Assembly (NCBI RefSeq): GCF_039555335.1
Contig: NC_092642.1
Span: 61,607,776 to 61,671,775 of the forward strand
DNA: 64,000 nucleotides
Origin: Amphiura filiformis
Lineage: Eukaryota; Echinodermata; Ophiuroidea; Amphilepidida; Amphiuridae
Direction of reading: 5' to 3'
Both the position numbers and the translations under genes were made by a program. The notes beneath the pieces were generated by a model. The model did not search any database, was not told the DNA's origin, and was given only the letters and a program-made list of their open reading frames with translations. This document shows positions 8,476 to 20,807 of the stretch, one piece after another (within the stretch, counting starts at the first letter, position 1; every line of letters starts with the position of its first letter).

Positions 8476-11212
8476 CAAGAAGGAGATCTCAGTCTAATCA
8501 CAGATCCTGGTCTAATTCACAGCATAGTGCTGGTGGTAGAGGGACCCCATGGAGTTCAGGTACCAGACCAACAGGTGGGACTGAATTTAAATCCCAATTA
8601 TTTTGCAATTTCTGTAAGAAACCAGGACATACAGTGACCACGTGTCGGACCTTAAAAGCCAAACAAGATGCACAAAAACAGCAGCAAACTGCTAGTAATA
8701 CTGTAGGATGTGCAGTGTCACTTGAGTCAAAGAAACAAGTCAGTCAAATCAAGAAACAAGAATTCCCACAAAAGGGAGGTGAGACAGACAAGGTGTGTGA
8801 AGAATTTGAACCATTTGTGTTAGAGGGAGTAGTATCACTTGGTGATAATGGTAGTCCAAAGCCCATTAAGATTGTACGAGATACGTGTTGTGCACGGTCT
8901 ATGATTCTGGAAGGAACTTTGCCCTTTAATGAGGATAGTTCAGCTGGTAATGCTTTGATCCAGGGTATTGGGATGGAAATACTTAATGTACCTCTCCATA
9001 AAATTAACATGACATCTGACTTGGTTTCTGGTCCTGTAACCATAGGAGTTAGACACGAATTGCCAGTCAAGGGAGTGTCCATGTTGCTAGGAAATGACTT
9101 GGCAGGGGGGAAGGTTTTTCCTGACCCAATAGTTACAGATAAGCCCTGTTTACAGGATGATAGTAGTGAGGTAAATGAGATATTTCCTGCATGTGCAGTT
9201 ACACGGGCAATGAGTAAGAGAGCCTCATTAGAAACAATTGAGGACAACCAAATTGATGACTTAGACTACAATTTGGAAGACACATTTGTGTCAAAGTTGA
9301 ATGAGAAAGAAGATAAACTTCCTTCTCCTGTGGATAAAAATACCCCTCAAAATGACACAGCCTCTGAGCATGAACAAATTGAGGAAACAATGAGAGACCC
9401 ATTAAGTCATGACAAGCTGATTCTGGAGCAACAAAATGACCCAGAACTCAAAGAGATCAATCAAAGGGCATTGACCCTAGAAGAAGCAGAACAAAATTCT
9501 GTATGTTTTTACAAACAAGATGATGTGCTAATGAGAAAATGGCGGCCCCCTGATGCACCTGCCGATGAAGAGTGGAAGGTAGTGCACCAAATTGTGGTAC
9601 CAAAAGTATACCACACTGAAGTAATTAACATAGCACATGACAGTCCAACGGCAGGGCATCTGGGTGTTAAGAAAACTCATGAAAGAATTCTGAGACATTT
9701 CTGGTGGCCCACTCTCAGAAAAGATGTTTCTGAATATTGCAAAACATGTCACATATGCCAAGTAGTAGGGAAGCCAAATCAGAAAATACCTCCTGCTCCA
9801 TTAAAGCCAATTCCAGCCTTTGATGAACCATTTAGTAGGGTTATTATTGATTGTGTAGGCCCCCTACCAAAGACTAAGTCAGGTAATCAGTACCTTCTGA
9901 CAATTATGTGCGCGTCAACACGCTTTCCTGAAGCCATACCCTTGAGAAATATTAAAGCAGTGACTATAGTGAAAGCTTTAACTAAGTTCTTCACATTTGT
10001 GGGGCTCCCCAAGTCCATACAGTCAGATCAAGGATCAAACTTTACTTCTGGAGTATTTCAGCAGGTCATGTATCAATTAGGTATAGAACAGTATACCTCA
10101 AGTGCTTACCATCCAGAATCACAAGGTGCACTAGAAAGGTTCCACCAAACTTTGAAAAACATGATCAGAACATACTGTTTGGAATTTCAGAGGGACTGGG
10201 ATGAGGGAGTACACTTGTTGTTGTTTGCTGCTAGGGAAGCTGTTCAGGAAACTTTAGGATTTAGTCCTTTTGAGTTAGTGTTTGGACACACAGTGCGCGG
10301 GCCTTTAAAGTTGTTGAAAGAAAAGTGGCTCAATGAGAAATCAGATATCAATTTGTTGGATTATGTCTCCAATTTTAAGCATAGGCTTAACAGAGTAACT
10401 GATATCGCCAAAGAAAACTTGAAACAGGGTCAGGCCAAAATGAAACAATGGTATGATAAAAATGCCAAAGAAAGAGTGTTCAAACCAGGTGACAGAGTTC
10501 TAGTACTGTTTCCAATTCCAGGACACCCATTGCAAGCCAGATATCATGGCCCATGTGAGGTAGAGTCAAAAGTGGGTGAAGTAGATTATATTATCAAGAC
10601 TCCTGGTAGACGCAAGAGCAGGCAGTTATGCCACATAAATATGCTCAAAGAGTATGTTGAAAGAGGTGACAGTGGCATTCCAAAACCTGTGTGTACAGTA
10701 AAACATGCTGATAATATAGACAAACATGCCGATGTAGACAAAATTGCCAATGTAGACAAGAGTAAAGATGACAATTCTGATGTCACACTTGACCAGGATA
10801 AAGAGCTGGAGCACAAAGAGTATAATGTAAAATTGAACAATTCTGATGTGCTCACTAATTTGGACTCAAAGTTAGGTCATCTTTCTCAAGATCAACAAAG
10901 TCAAATTGCAAATTTGATTCACAAATTTGACAATATATTTCCTGATACGCCAAGTAGAACAAATGCTGCATTTCATGATGTAGATGTTGGTGATACAAAA
11001 CCAATCAAGCAGCATCCTTACAGAGTCAATCCATTGAAAATGGAACATCTCAAAAATGAGATCAATTACATGCTAGACAATGATATCATAGAACCAAGTA
11101 GTAGTGAGTGGAGTTCACCGTGTATACTTGTTCCCAAGCCTGGTGGTTCACACCGATTGGTCGCAGACATGAGAGCTGCAATTGTTTATTCAAAGGAATA
11201 CAAAATTTGTTA
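8476..11212 (+). pseudogene. pol, protease and integrase part
   Basis: A long open frame carries, in order: the gag zinc knuckle (C-x2-C-x4-H-x4-C), a retropepsin-like segment (RDTCCARSMI, with a GNDL flap-like region), an integrase HHCC zinc-binding region (H...H...CKTCHIC), and an integrase core with the three acidic residues in IIDCVGPLP, SDQGSNF and ESQGALERFHQ. A charged linker follows, then the first part of RT (PSSSEWSSPCILVPKPGG). The protease catalytic triad reads Asp-Thr-Cys where Asp-Thr/Ser-Gly is expected. The frame ends at 11212 inside RT because about 20 residues after VADMR are lost and the frame shifts. Confidence 0.85.
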
Positions 11213-12087
11213 ACAAATTTGATCTATTGAAAGGGTACTGGCAGGTTCCACTCACAGACCGTGCCAAAGAAAGTTCTGCTTTTTGTACACCATTTGGTCT
11301 TTACCAATACAAAGTTATGCCATTTGGGTTGAAAAACGCACCCGCAACCTTTCAGAGAATGGTAAATCAAATTGTGGCAGACATCGAGGGATGTGAAGCG
11401 TATGTAGATGATTTGATTGTTTACAGTCAAACTTGGGAACAACACATGGAACAACTCCATCAATTGTTTAAGAAGCTGTCTGAAGTACAGTTTACAGTCA
11501 ATCTGGTAAAAAGTGAGTTTTGCCATGCCACAGTCACATACTTGGGATATGTTGTAGGTCAAGGTCAGGTGAAACCTATCAAAGCCAAAGTTGAAGCAAT
11601 TGAGCAATACCCCACACCTGTAAACAAGAAGGCACTCATGAGATTTCTAGGAATGGTTGGCTATTATAGAAAGTTCTGTCCAAACTTTTCAGAGATAGCA
11701 AGTCCTTTGACTGATTTGTTGAAGAAAGATGCAAAATTCATTTGGTCAGAACAGTGTGAAAATGCTTTTCACAAAGTCAAATCTATACTCATGAGTTCAC
11801 CAGTACTTACTGCACCGGATTTTCAGAAGCAGTTCAAGTTGACTGTTGATGCCAGTGACATAGGCTGTGGAGGTGTTGTGATGCAAGAGGGTGAAGATCA
11901 AATTGACCACCGCATATGTTACTTGTTTTCACAGATCATAATCCCCTCACCTTCATCAACAGGATGAAGAACAAAAATCAAAGACTGGTGAGGTGGAGTT
12001 TGACCTTGCAAGAGTACAATCTGGACATCAAACATATTAAGGGAAAAGACAATGTAATGGCTGATGCCTTGTCCAGAATTGCATAAA
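11182..12087 (+). pseudogene. pol, RT and RNase H part, internally deleted
   Basis: From about 11215 the frame encodes RT palm and fingers (FDLLKGYWQVPL, FGLYQYKVMPFGLKNAP) and the catalytic YVDD box (about 11400), followed by thumb (GYYRKFCPNFSEIASPL). RNase H starts as LTVDASDIGCGGVV (about 11838) but loses its middle near 11925. The sequence resumes in another frame with TDHNPLTF and ends DNVMADALSRI before the stop at 12087. Both the RT entry region and RNase H are deleted, so it cannot be active. Confidence 0.85.
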
Positions 12088-12254
12088 AACTGACAAACAA
12101 AAATTCCTTTAAAAAGGAACTTGTGTGACAAGTAGTCACTGTGTATGTTGAGTTAAGCACTCAAAGTTAATATTATGTTGAAGTTGATGTAAAAGAAGAA
12201 AACATTTAAGAAAGTTTTCATTACATTCAAACTTTCTTCTTTTAAGGGGAAGGG
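12088..12254 (+). other. 3' untranslated region and polypurine tract
   Basis: Non-coding spacer after pol. The tract AAGGGGAAGGG (12244-12254) immediately precedes the 3' LTR, as expected for second-strand priming. Confidence 0.75.
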
Positions 12255-13372
12255 TGTGATGTGCCCTGAGTAATTTAATTTGATGATTTATCTTTGTTCA
12301 CAAAGTTACATGAGTGAGACATTTTAGGGATTTCCCTTTCTTGCATCAACTTGATCAAAAACAAATTGAATCATTTCTAATTTGGAATATTTGGAAATCC
12401 CTGAGGCTGTAAAGGGAAAGTGATGTAATGGAATTCCCCTAAGGAAGTGATGTAATGAGAAAGGTTAATGTTAAGTAAGACTTGGGAATTTCCCAGATTG
12501 AGCATAGTGTGAAGGCAGTAAATGGCCCAGAATAGAATGGGGGTTTTCCCAGGCTTGGTATATAATAAGAAAATGTAAACAATGATTCACAGTTGATAGT
12601 GTTGATCTGGGCTAGCTAGCTAATATGCTTACAGTCCAATTCCTTCAAAGAAAGGAAATTGCAAACCAGAAATATTTTATGTAGTCAAAGTACTACTATT
12701 TGCCAGTGTTGTCGGAGAAGATCGAGAATACGTCCAAGAACGTACTTCTTCCAAGAAAGGAATATATATTCTCCTGCCGATTTGCTGAAGTCTGGTTAAA
12801 GGAGCAACACAACTGTCAAAATAAGTGGGAACAACTGCATCGCAGTCCTGCTTCCTGAAGATATTGTGTGAAAGGTGGAAATAGCACCAAGTTTGGAGAA
12901 AGCAGCGCAAGGAGTTAAATTTGGAGAACTGCGCAAGGAGTTTAGCATAGGAGAACGGCGCAGGAGTTTAGTATAGGAGAACTGCGCAAGGAGTTATAAA
13001 CGTGTTTGGAGAACACCATTTTCGTATAAGGATTTTATACGTAAGGATTTATCAATGCAAGTGTACAAAGGACTTCGCTGATTTTCGCAGGACAAATGAA
13101 TAAGGATATATTACAGCAGTCGTCCAGAACATTGCAAGAACTTTATGATCACCAAGAAGAAGAATGCTGGCTAAGTACTAAATAGATAAAGAGTGATTAT
13201 ATTTGATAATTATATATGTGCATTTGTTGTCATATAGTGTACCAAACAAAACTTGCTTTCAATTAAAGACTTAGATTTTGTTAGCTTAAACAAACAGTGT
13301 ATTTGTGTTGTGCATTCGTGTGAGTTCGGGTAAAAGGTGATTTTGGCCTTGAGTCAAGTACGACTCGTAACA
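12255..13372 (+). repeat. 3' LTR (1118 bp, full length)
   Basis: It starts TGTGATGTGCCC and ends CGTAACA. It contains the extra 614 bp absent from the 5' LTR (about 12644-13257). The diverged LTR at 50426 contains the same internal segment, so the long form is ancestral. Confidence 0.88.
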
Positions 13373-13479
13373 ATACGCACACACAAAGTGATAGAAACCA
13401 CTTTATATTATTATATTATAATTTAAAAGAGTGTCCAACCATCGCACCATCATCTTGATATGTCATGCAAGTAAGGTTC

Positions 13480-14400
13480 TGCTAAAGATCATCATCAGAA
13501 GGCTGCAGCTAAAACCAGGAGATTTCTGAGGAGCAGGCTGGAAGAGGGACTATAGAGGGACTATAGACCAGATCGTAAACACCAGGAATATAATTGAGAA
13601 GTGTAAAGATCACAGACTACCACTTTATATGTGCTTCTTTGACCATGTTGACTGTGTCAGTCATCCCCAATTGTGGAAGACAATGAAAAGGATGGGATTC
13701 CCTTGTCACGTTATTGATCTTATTAGTCAACTATATGAGGACCAGGAATCTGCAGTCAGGACAAGTAATGGAGATACTGAATGGTTCAATATTGGAAGAG
13801 GGCTGAGACAACAAAGCTGTTTAACATTTATTCAGAGGTCATATGAGAGAAGCTTTGGACGGGTTTACTGGTGGAGTCAAATTTGGCGGTAGCAGTATCA
13901 CAGGATCACAAATCTACGCTATGCTAATGATACCATCCTAATATTATAGAGAGGAACTGCTGGCCCTTTTGAAATGCATCAAGGAAGCCAGTGAGGAGAA
14001 AGGCCTTCTTCTAAATGCCAAGAAGACTAAAGTAATGGTTATTGATAGAAATGGAACTGGAGAGGAGTTTTTGATAGATGGTCAAAAGATCGAGGAGGTT
14101 AAACAATTTGAATACCTGGGTTCAATAGACAACAAAGGTGATAGATCAAAAGAAGATTAGCTATGGGCAAGGACAACAACTCAGAGTATGTCAAATATCT
14201 GGAAGATTCGTGGTTTATCAATCAACCTCAAGGTACAGTTACTTCGTGCAACAGTCTTCTCAATTGCTACATATGGGTGCGAATCCTGGGCAATGACAAA
14301 GAATGGCAGGAAGAAGATAGATGCATTTTAGATGTGGTGCTATAGAAGGCTGCTGGGTGTATCTTGGAAAGACAAGAAGACAAATATCTGATCGAGTGAT
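13480..14400 (+). pseudogene. Non-LTR retrotransposon RT remnant (unit 2)
   Basis: Frames in different phases encode LINE-type reverse transcriptase pieces: PQLWKTMKRMGFP with an RTSNGDTEW block (13660-13790), a Y-A-N-D-type remnant of the catalytic site (13915-13930), and LLLNAKKTKVMV...FEYLGSI (about 14008-14130), then CESW-like and WCYRRLLG-like traces. The order and wording resemble RTE/BovB-type endonuclease-RT proteins. Stops and frameshifts are frequent, the GVRQG box is partly lost, and no endonuclease domain is seen. The unit 3 copy at 27640-28600 is nearly identical, so decay preceded the duplication. Confidence 0.75.
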
Positions 14401-16525
14401 ATGGCCGGCACATCTCGTGCACGTGTATCGTTGAAGCAGTGACGTATAATCTGTGCGTATATATCGCTATTCGTCTTACGTCTTATTTATACGTCCCAGC
14501 TGCATGAAGTTCAATAACGACCCAGCAAACACACGTTTTACAGAAAATAGTTCGGGTTATAAAGGATAGAAAAACATTTTAATAACATTCATAAAACATT
14601 TTTGAAAAAGTAATGTAAAACATTCAAACACAATGTTATGTAGTTATTGACCAAATATTTTGCAAAAATGTTTACCCAAAATTATATACAATTATGATTA
14701 ATACAGATAAGTTGGGAGGAGGGAAAGGGCTGGGTGCGGGAGGGGGTATAAACAGTCTTCATACTAAAAGCTGGCTTTGTTATACTAAATTACAGTAAGT
14801 TATTTTTTCAAGGTACCCATCTGTAATTTTTAGCCTCCTCAGAGGGTCCATATATTCTATATATTTCCAGCCCCCGTTGCATCAGCCCCCTTCCAATCTA
14901 TGAATCCTTATCGCGTTGCGGAATGATGCAATTGGTTGTGTTAGCTTGCTCTTTCATCCAATTTTACGTGTTTTAAATCACAGAATGTCGCACGGAAGTT
15001 ATCGTTTGCTTCCCGAAATTCGACGTCTTTTATAATGTCAAACTTCTTATTATAAATAACGGACTATGCCGTGCCTAAACTGGTCCAAACTTGACCGTTT
15101 TGTAAAGTTCTCCGGCGATTGTACGAGCGTTGAAATAATACGAAGCTAGATGAGTAGCCAATTCGGCCTGTTTGAGTTCGAGGATCTGAGAATTGATGCC
15201 CCTTTCTGCTTAATACGTTTGTAGTGCTCTCGCTTTTGGTCAATTTCTGATTAACTTAGTGTTCCAAACAGCGGTTGTTTACGTGCCGACTTCTCCATCA
15301 GGATGAACCAGAAACAAAATGTAGTAAATTTGTAATTTATCGTCTGTCAAGTTTTGTTGATTGTTATGGTCACTAATGACCCAGGCCAAAATCACCTGCT
15401 TCCGAGTTCACGCAACAGCAAACACACAAACACACTGTTTATTATGTAGAGCAGCTTATAATTATTTATTAATTAGTGCAGCATGGCTGTCAGATCCTTA
15501 TACAATATTACAACAATTACTTTACAATAAAGCTTTCTTTATGGCTATGGTTACTTAGCTAAGCCTGGAGATCTTGGTTGGCTGACTTTCTGATGAGATT
15601 CTGTTGATGGTCTCAGTTCTTGATCCAAGATCCGGCAATGTCCGCGATCCTGTCTATCCAAGGTAAACCCCTGGTTTACCACATTCTCAGTCCAAAGTCC
15701 TGATGCCTATATTTTCACTACCCTAGCTGCTATGCTGGTGTTCTCCAAATGGTCTTTTATGTTGACCATACGCTCCTCTCTCGGAGATCTCTTGAGCAAG
15801 CTTTCCGCTCCACTTGACAGACAGATAGCACACTATATTAGTCCAGCAAAATATCACAGTTCGGTGATGGAGATATTTCAGTCTGCTGCTTTTGTAAGTC
15901 GACAAACAATGAAGCACTCTTGGCTTTCACCACCGCCCTTGGCGTATTTAATTCTCTCCAACACACACACACACACCCCCCCACACACCCACCCCCCACA
16001 CACACACAAGACTTCAATGGTAACTTTGTACCAATACTGGCTAACATAAGTTTCACAGAGTTTCCCGTCTGCTCAAGTCTGCTGCCAAGACAAATTTCTC
16101 GCCAGGCCTTATATCTAATTTTTACCTATTCTAGAACAATCTTAATATGAGCCAATCAGGCTCATTATTCTGTATAGTTAGTTAAATATCAAAAATATCA
16201 TTTTTTAATCATTTGCCATAAAATGCGTATTGTATCGCGAATTTAAAAAAAAATCAAAATTATTTGATATCAGAAGGACATTCTTCGTATTCGAATGCAA
16301 TTCGATATGCCTGATGTGCTCTCATGTTCCAAAAAAAAATACTGTCCAAATGTCCATACCCCATCCCTTAAGTTCACGTTTTGCATGTAAGCAAATTTAT
16401 TTTGAATTTTGAAAATGTACACATTTTGGACGCAAAATATGTATGCTGGCTATACTGGCCTGTGTGGATTTATCATAACGGGGACGATACATAAGTTGGT
16501 GCGTGAACCAAGCTATTTCTTGTTG
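14401..16525. repeat. Duplicated-unit non-coding segment (unit 2)
   Basis: Nearly identical to about 28600-30718 of unit 3 and partly to 1362-2303 of unit 1. It includes an A/T-rich 'aaaacatttttgaaaa' repeat (14560-14690), part of which recurs at 39885-40080, and a half copy of the foldback family seen at 37093 (16200-16375). Short open frames here have no coding character. Confidence 0.7.
15959..16009. repeat. CA/CCCACA microsatellite
   Basis: Simple AC and CCCCACAC repeats. The paralogous tract at 30134-30182 has a different length and composition. Confidence 0.9.
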
Positions 16526-18853
16526 TCACTTTGAAATCAAAATTTCGTATGCCATGACCACAGAATGAAATCGGAATAATTCTATAAATGGATAAAGCAC
16601 ATATATTAAAATGAGGTTGCCTTTATCGCCATACACAGCATTTAATACCGGACTTATTTTACTACCGTGATAATCGTCGGCTGTATTCCATAGTGGCGTA
16701 TAGTCATTTTTGGTCATTTTTTGAAAATTGGCACATATGTTTTTAATGATGTTCTCTTTCATTTTTCTAAGTCTCATCAGTCATAATTTGCTAATTAATT
16801 AGTAATTCATTAATTAAATGTGGCGTATAGTTACAAAGTGACATTTAATTAAATGTGGCGTATAGTTACAAAGTGACATTTTTGTATTCCATAGTGGCGT
16901 ATCGACCATACGCCACTTTTTATATACACATTTTATAATTATGAAATATCGGCAAAAAATGAAAAACATCGTATGTCATAGTGGCGTACGCGTATCGGAC
17001 CTATACGCCACTATGGAATACGAACGACGAAAAGTAACGCCATAGGGATTACACGGCGACCGAGGTGGCGTACGGTTAACGTAAGGTTATTGCGTTTTGT
17101 TCGTTTTCCATAGTGACGTATAGTTTTATTGTCAGTTTGCCAGCAATAGTATGTATTTATTTCTTTTGAAAAATATATAACAATACAATCTATTTAGTTT
17201 ACTACAGAAATTTTACATCATTTACAAAATATAATGAATGTCTGATTTACACAACTCGATTTTAAATTGGCATTTCTTCAAACCCGATTTCCTCGAAAAG
17301 TTGTTTATTCGCGGCGCCCCACTATACGCCACTATGGAATACGGACGACGGATTGTGTATTATTGTCTCTCGCTCTAACGCAACTTGTAACCAAGTTGAT
17401 GCGTTGCTACCAGCCAGGTATACCAAACAAGCTTGGGTCAATGCAGACAACCGATATCCTCTGCTATGAATGCTCTGAGCGCCTAACAGAAATTGAGTTT
17501 GAACCCAACAACTTGCACAACGATATAGCCTATAAATGTCAATGGGTTTTCTTCTCTGTAGACCGTTGCTGCAATTATCTTAAACATAAACCAAAGGAAG
17601 ATGCCAGCAGTTGCGCCAAGTAACAAGTAGTCGTTGGGGGAAAGAGGGGCTGGGTAATATCTGGTCTTTTTGTACATTCTATACGCTGATATCATACAAA
17701 GGACAGTAAGTGGGCCAAAAAGAGCAATTTTGATTCCCAGCAGAATGTTTAGTCGGTTATACGGTCCAATACTGTCAGTGATGTATTCTAATGGCCCATC
17801 GCGTAAAATAAAACCAACAATTGAATAACCTATGCTTACAATAACTACAAGTACGACACCAACTCTTTTGGCTATTTTTAAAACCAAAGTACTTGTATAT
17901 TGTAACTCGCTATTGCTTCTTGAGCTAAACCAGTCGCGTTGTGATTCGGAATCACCGTCATTAGACAGCAGACGACGACGCTCTTCGCTTTCCGTAATAA
18001 TTGAACCATATGCATGATTAGGAGAATAGACTTCGTCATCAGATTCTGGTTCAACATCAAATCGCCTCTGTAAATTCTTTCCCATTGATGACCACATGTA
18101 GAGGAATATACCTACACATGTGATTAAGAACTCGATATAGATTGGTTCTAGAAAGCTTTCTGAAGTTTCCAATAGGGTCCAATCTGTGCTATTTGAATTG
18201 TTTGCATCTGTTTGGTAAGCAATATCGGCTGCGCTACTGAGGGTAAGAGAGACCCACATCCAGACTTTGTCAGCAATCATCAAAACGATGGCGTAGTGTA
18301 AAAGAGTGACGTTTTGTAATAATGCACCTTCATATTTAATAAGGAAGACCATTTGAGTCATTAGCGTGATCAAGTGCATAACTTTCTCTGCTACTGAAGC
18401 AGCCATTTCTTCAAATGTATCTTGACTGATATTCTGAACTAAACCGATAACAAGATATACAGCACCTCCTATTCCAAATATTACAGTTTGACATCGATTT
18501 ACATTCTTGTATACTCGGGAACGTGAATTACGATGCCTGTTGTCGCCTGAAGTTGAATGGCTTACATATCGATTCGTGATTGAAAACGTAACGTAACCTT
18601 TCTCTTCAAGCCTTCGTTTACCGACAACGAGGCACAAACTAGTAGTCGCAACTGTGAGAGCCAAAATTCCTCCTAATATTTTGTTAAAATTTGTCACATT
18701 GGCAACTAGTTTAATTGGGTTGTAAGACGGTAAGACCAAAACAGGAGCAAAAGCGAGTGCTATTCCTAAAGTGCCGAGAAGAAACACCAAGATTATTGCG
18801 GAGTGGTAATTCCCGTGACTTCCACGTGAATGTCCGATGTATATATCATCTGC
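16526..18853 (-). pseudogene. Otopetrin-like pseudogene (copy B)
   Basis: From the acceptor-like exon start at 18853 the frame matches copies A and D for about 435 residues (open in 17483-18790), through the acidic loop and most of the second half. It then shifts near 17505, where 19 bases of the intact copies are replaced by 3, a net loss of 16. The C-terminus follows but is split by a 679-bp inverted-repeat element (16672-17350). The final piece reads EILISK-stop at 16526. It carries the KTRYYPAPLSPN version of the pre-TM8 segment. Both lesions remove the last helices. Confidence 0.8.
16672..17350. mobile_element. Inverted-repeat element inside otopetrin copy B
   Basis: The ends read 'gtattccatagtggcgtata' on the left and its complement near 17317-17340. 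Several internal copies of the GTGGCGTA motif occur in both orientations (16845-17090). Intact otopetrin reads ccgtgattgtg at this point; here 'gat' flanks both sides, suggesting a 3-bp duplication. The same insertion at the same site occurs at 32326-32969, so it predates duplication of that pseudogene. Confidence 0.75.
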
Positions 18854-19710
18854 CTATAATTCGAGAAAGATATAAAAATATACCGTAATGTTAACATTAG
18901 AATTATTATTAAGTCATGGTGCTTTTTATTGCTGCTTTATGACACCTTAACTTTCTTCCTATGAGATAACCGACATCTGCAAGCGCGTATGAGAAATCCG
19001 CTCTCAACTATTGATATTAAGGGCGTTGGCTCTTACTAAAGTTTACGCTTCCGTAGCTTCTACACAGAGATTTAATACGGAGCTATCTTTTTGTTATTTC
19101 CCTTTTCCACGTGCATCAATGCTGTTTCTATACAGTTGAATGAACATGTAAACAATCTTCCGCACGACTAATACAGTGCGAAGTAAATATCATATTTGTA
19201 TACTCATGGAAATGTAATGCGGGTATCCCACGTGATGTGACTGTGTCATCATGCGAATCAGTCATACAGGGTATATCAAAATACCCATCAGCTAATGAAA
19301 AACATAAATCTACAAATAAGGTGGATGTTGTCCTACATTTTTATGTGGCATTCTTGGTCCTTGGACATGTTCACTGGATATTGGTAGGTACCAATAATTT
19401 AATACACCCTGTATGGGTGCGGAAAGCTTGACCGGCAAAGATGAACCCCCGTGACGGGGTGTGGCCGTGCGCGTGTCTGGTTCAAACCTCACCCGAGAAA
19501 AATGTTTTCTCTTCTTCTTTTCCGGGGCGTTAATGACAAAAAAGTAAACGCAGTGCTGTTAATCAATGCACAGAGGTAGTAGAGATCTGTTAAGAATGAC
19601 AAATTCTTTTCAACACTACAACGGCTCGAAACGTATCAAAATTCATGAACATGAAATGATATATATCCGATTTCACCATGTACTATTCCCCCAATCTTAA
19701 ATGGCCTTAA
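18854..19710. repeat. Duplicated-unit flank, non-coding (unit 2)
   Basis: Aligned by eye with 5001-5700 and 37011-38405. No gene is seen. It contains the 145-bp short copy of the TA-flanked MITE and a short tRNA-like B-box string ('ggttcaaacctc', about 19480) shared with the other units. Confidence 0.65.
19267..19411. mobile_element. TA-flanked mariner-like MITE (copy 2, shortened)
   Basis: Ends CAGGGTATATCAAAATA and AATACACCCTG with TA on both sides. It sits at the same place in the unit as 5189-5397 and 37874-38099 but has lost internal sequence. Confidence 0.75.
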
Positions 19711-19914
19711 CCCCATGAGAACTACCTGCCGAATGGCCAAAATGAATATTGTGTCCAATTTTGAACCAATCAAGGAGAGTATTAATAAGATCATCTGCAA
19801 ATGCAAGTTTGACCATAAATAGTTTAAAGTCTAGTCATAATTGGCAATTGAAATCAGCATTTCAAGTTATCACCAATCAGAAATGCTGTTAGATGACCAA
19901 TAGTGTCCAGGGGG
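19711..19914. mobile_element. TTAA-flanked MITE, 204 bp
   Basis: The element starts CCCCATGAG, ends CAGGGG and lies between two TTAA sites (19707-19710, 19915-19918), as for piggyBac- or Kolobok-type insertions. A paralogous copy is at 38406-38609. The equivalent position in unit 1 (about 5710) lacks it. Confidence 0.75.
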
Positions 19915-20040
19915 TTAACTTACTGCCTACTAGTATAGTCACCAGAGGGGGTTCCCATGCACCGAGTGCTTTTTTTTTCTAACTTACATTTTTGTAATCC
20001 TGAAGGTGTATAGTAAATGAATTTTGATGTTCCCAAAATT

Positions 20041-20632
20041 AAATATTGTCCCATGGGGTTCATTTGGCGGCCATCTTGGATTCCGACAAAATTCAATTAA
20101 ATTGACATAACTTTTGAACTAGACATCATAGGAAGACAAATGACCCCATTTTTCGGGATAATGTGGACATGAGCAATCAATTAAAAGGGTTATTTTCATG
20201 ATTTAAACATGTTGGATACATTAAAATGCAAAATATTATGTCTCATGGCGTTCATTTGGCGGCCATCTTGGATTCCGACAAAATTCAATGAAATTGACAT
20301 AACTTTTGAACTAGACATCATAGGAAGACAAATGACCCCATTTTCGGGATGATGTGGACATGAGCAATCAATTAAAAGGGTTATTTTCACGATTTAAACA
20401 TGTTGGATACATTAAAATGCAAAATATTATGTCCGATGATATGGTGTTCATTTGGCGGCCATCTTGGATTCCGACAAAATTCAATGAAATTGACATAACT
20501 TTTGATCTAGACATCATAGGAAGACAAATGACCCCATTTTTCGGGATAATGTGGACATGAGCAATCAATTAAAAGGGTTATTTTCATGATTTAAACATGT
20601 TGGATACATTAAAATGCAAAATATTACTAAAA
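20041..20632. repeat. Three-unit subterminal tandem repeat (about 190 bp each)
   Basis: Units start at TTCATTTGGCGGCC at 20059, 20251 and 20447, giving periods of 192 and 196 bp. Each contains GGCGGCCATCTTGGATTCC and a block ending AACATGTTGGATACATT. A fourth, inverted, partial unit is at 23816-23945. Short open frames inside are not genes. Confidence 0.9.
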
Positions 20633-20807
20633 ATATTATCTTCGAGGCATACTCGTCTGTATATAATAGGAGCTCTTTTTGGTACATTGAGAAGGATATT
20701 TTGATGTTATTGATTTATTTACTATTTTCTCTTCTAGGTGCATGACTTAACTTATTATTAACTAGAACTGGTGTAAGTGAACTAAAAATCGTAGCATAGT
20801 TATTATA

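Larger units (their letters stand above)
6708..13372 (+). mobile_element. Ty3/gypsy LTR retrotransposon, Gmr1-like, defective
   Basis: The element runs from TGTGATG to TAACA and is flanked by the 4-bp duplication ATAC (6704-6707 and 13373-13376). The paralogous empty site is readable at about 27540 (aaacgcatacgcacacac). Order: short 5' LTR, primer-binding-like site, gag, protease, integrase, RT, RNase H, polypurine tract, 3' LTR. Integrase lies upstream of RT, the order known for the Gmr1 group of gypsy elements. No env-like frame is present. Several frameshifts and internal deletions make it non-autonomous. By eye the shared parts of the LTRs differ at about ten positions in 505, so the insertion is fairly recent and post-dates the unit duplication. 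Confidence 0.88.

Noticed and set aside
8476-12254. Retroviral env gene
   Set aside because: No frame of suitable length or with signal peptide and membrane anchor lies between RNase H and the 3' LTR.
15732-16049. 105-codon plus frame, repeated at 29905
   Set aside because: Runs through a CA microsatellite and differs between copies by frame-changing indels; no coding conservation.
19440-19500. tRNA gene with B box 'ggttcaaacctc'
   Set aside because: A-box and B-box-like strings are too close together and the anticodon arm is missing; at best a SINE relic shared by the units.
20041-20632. CRISPR-like array
   Set aside because: Only three units of about 190 bp without short spacers, in a eukaryotic transposon context.
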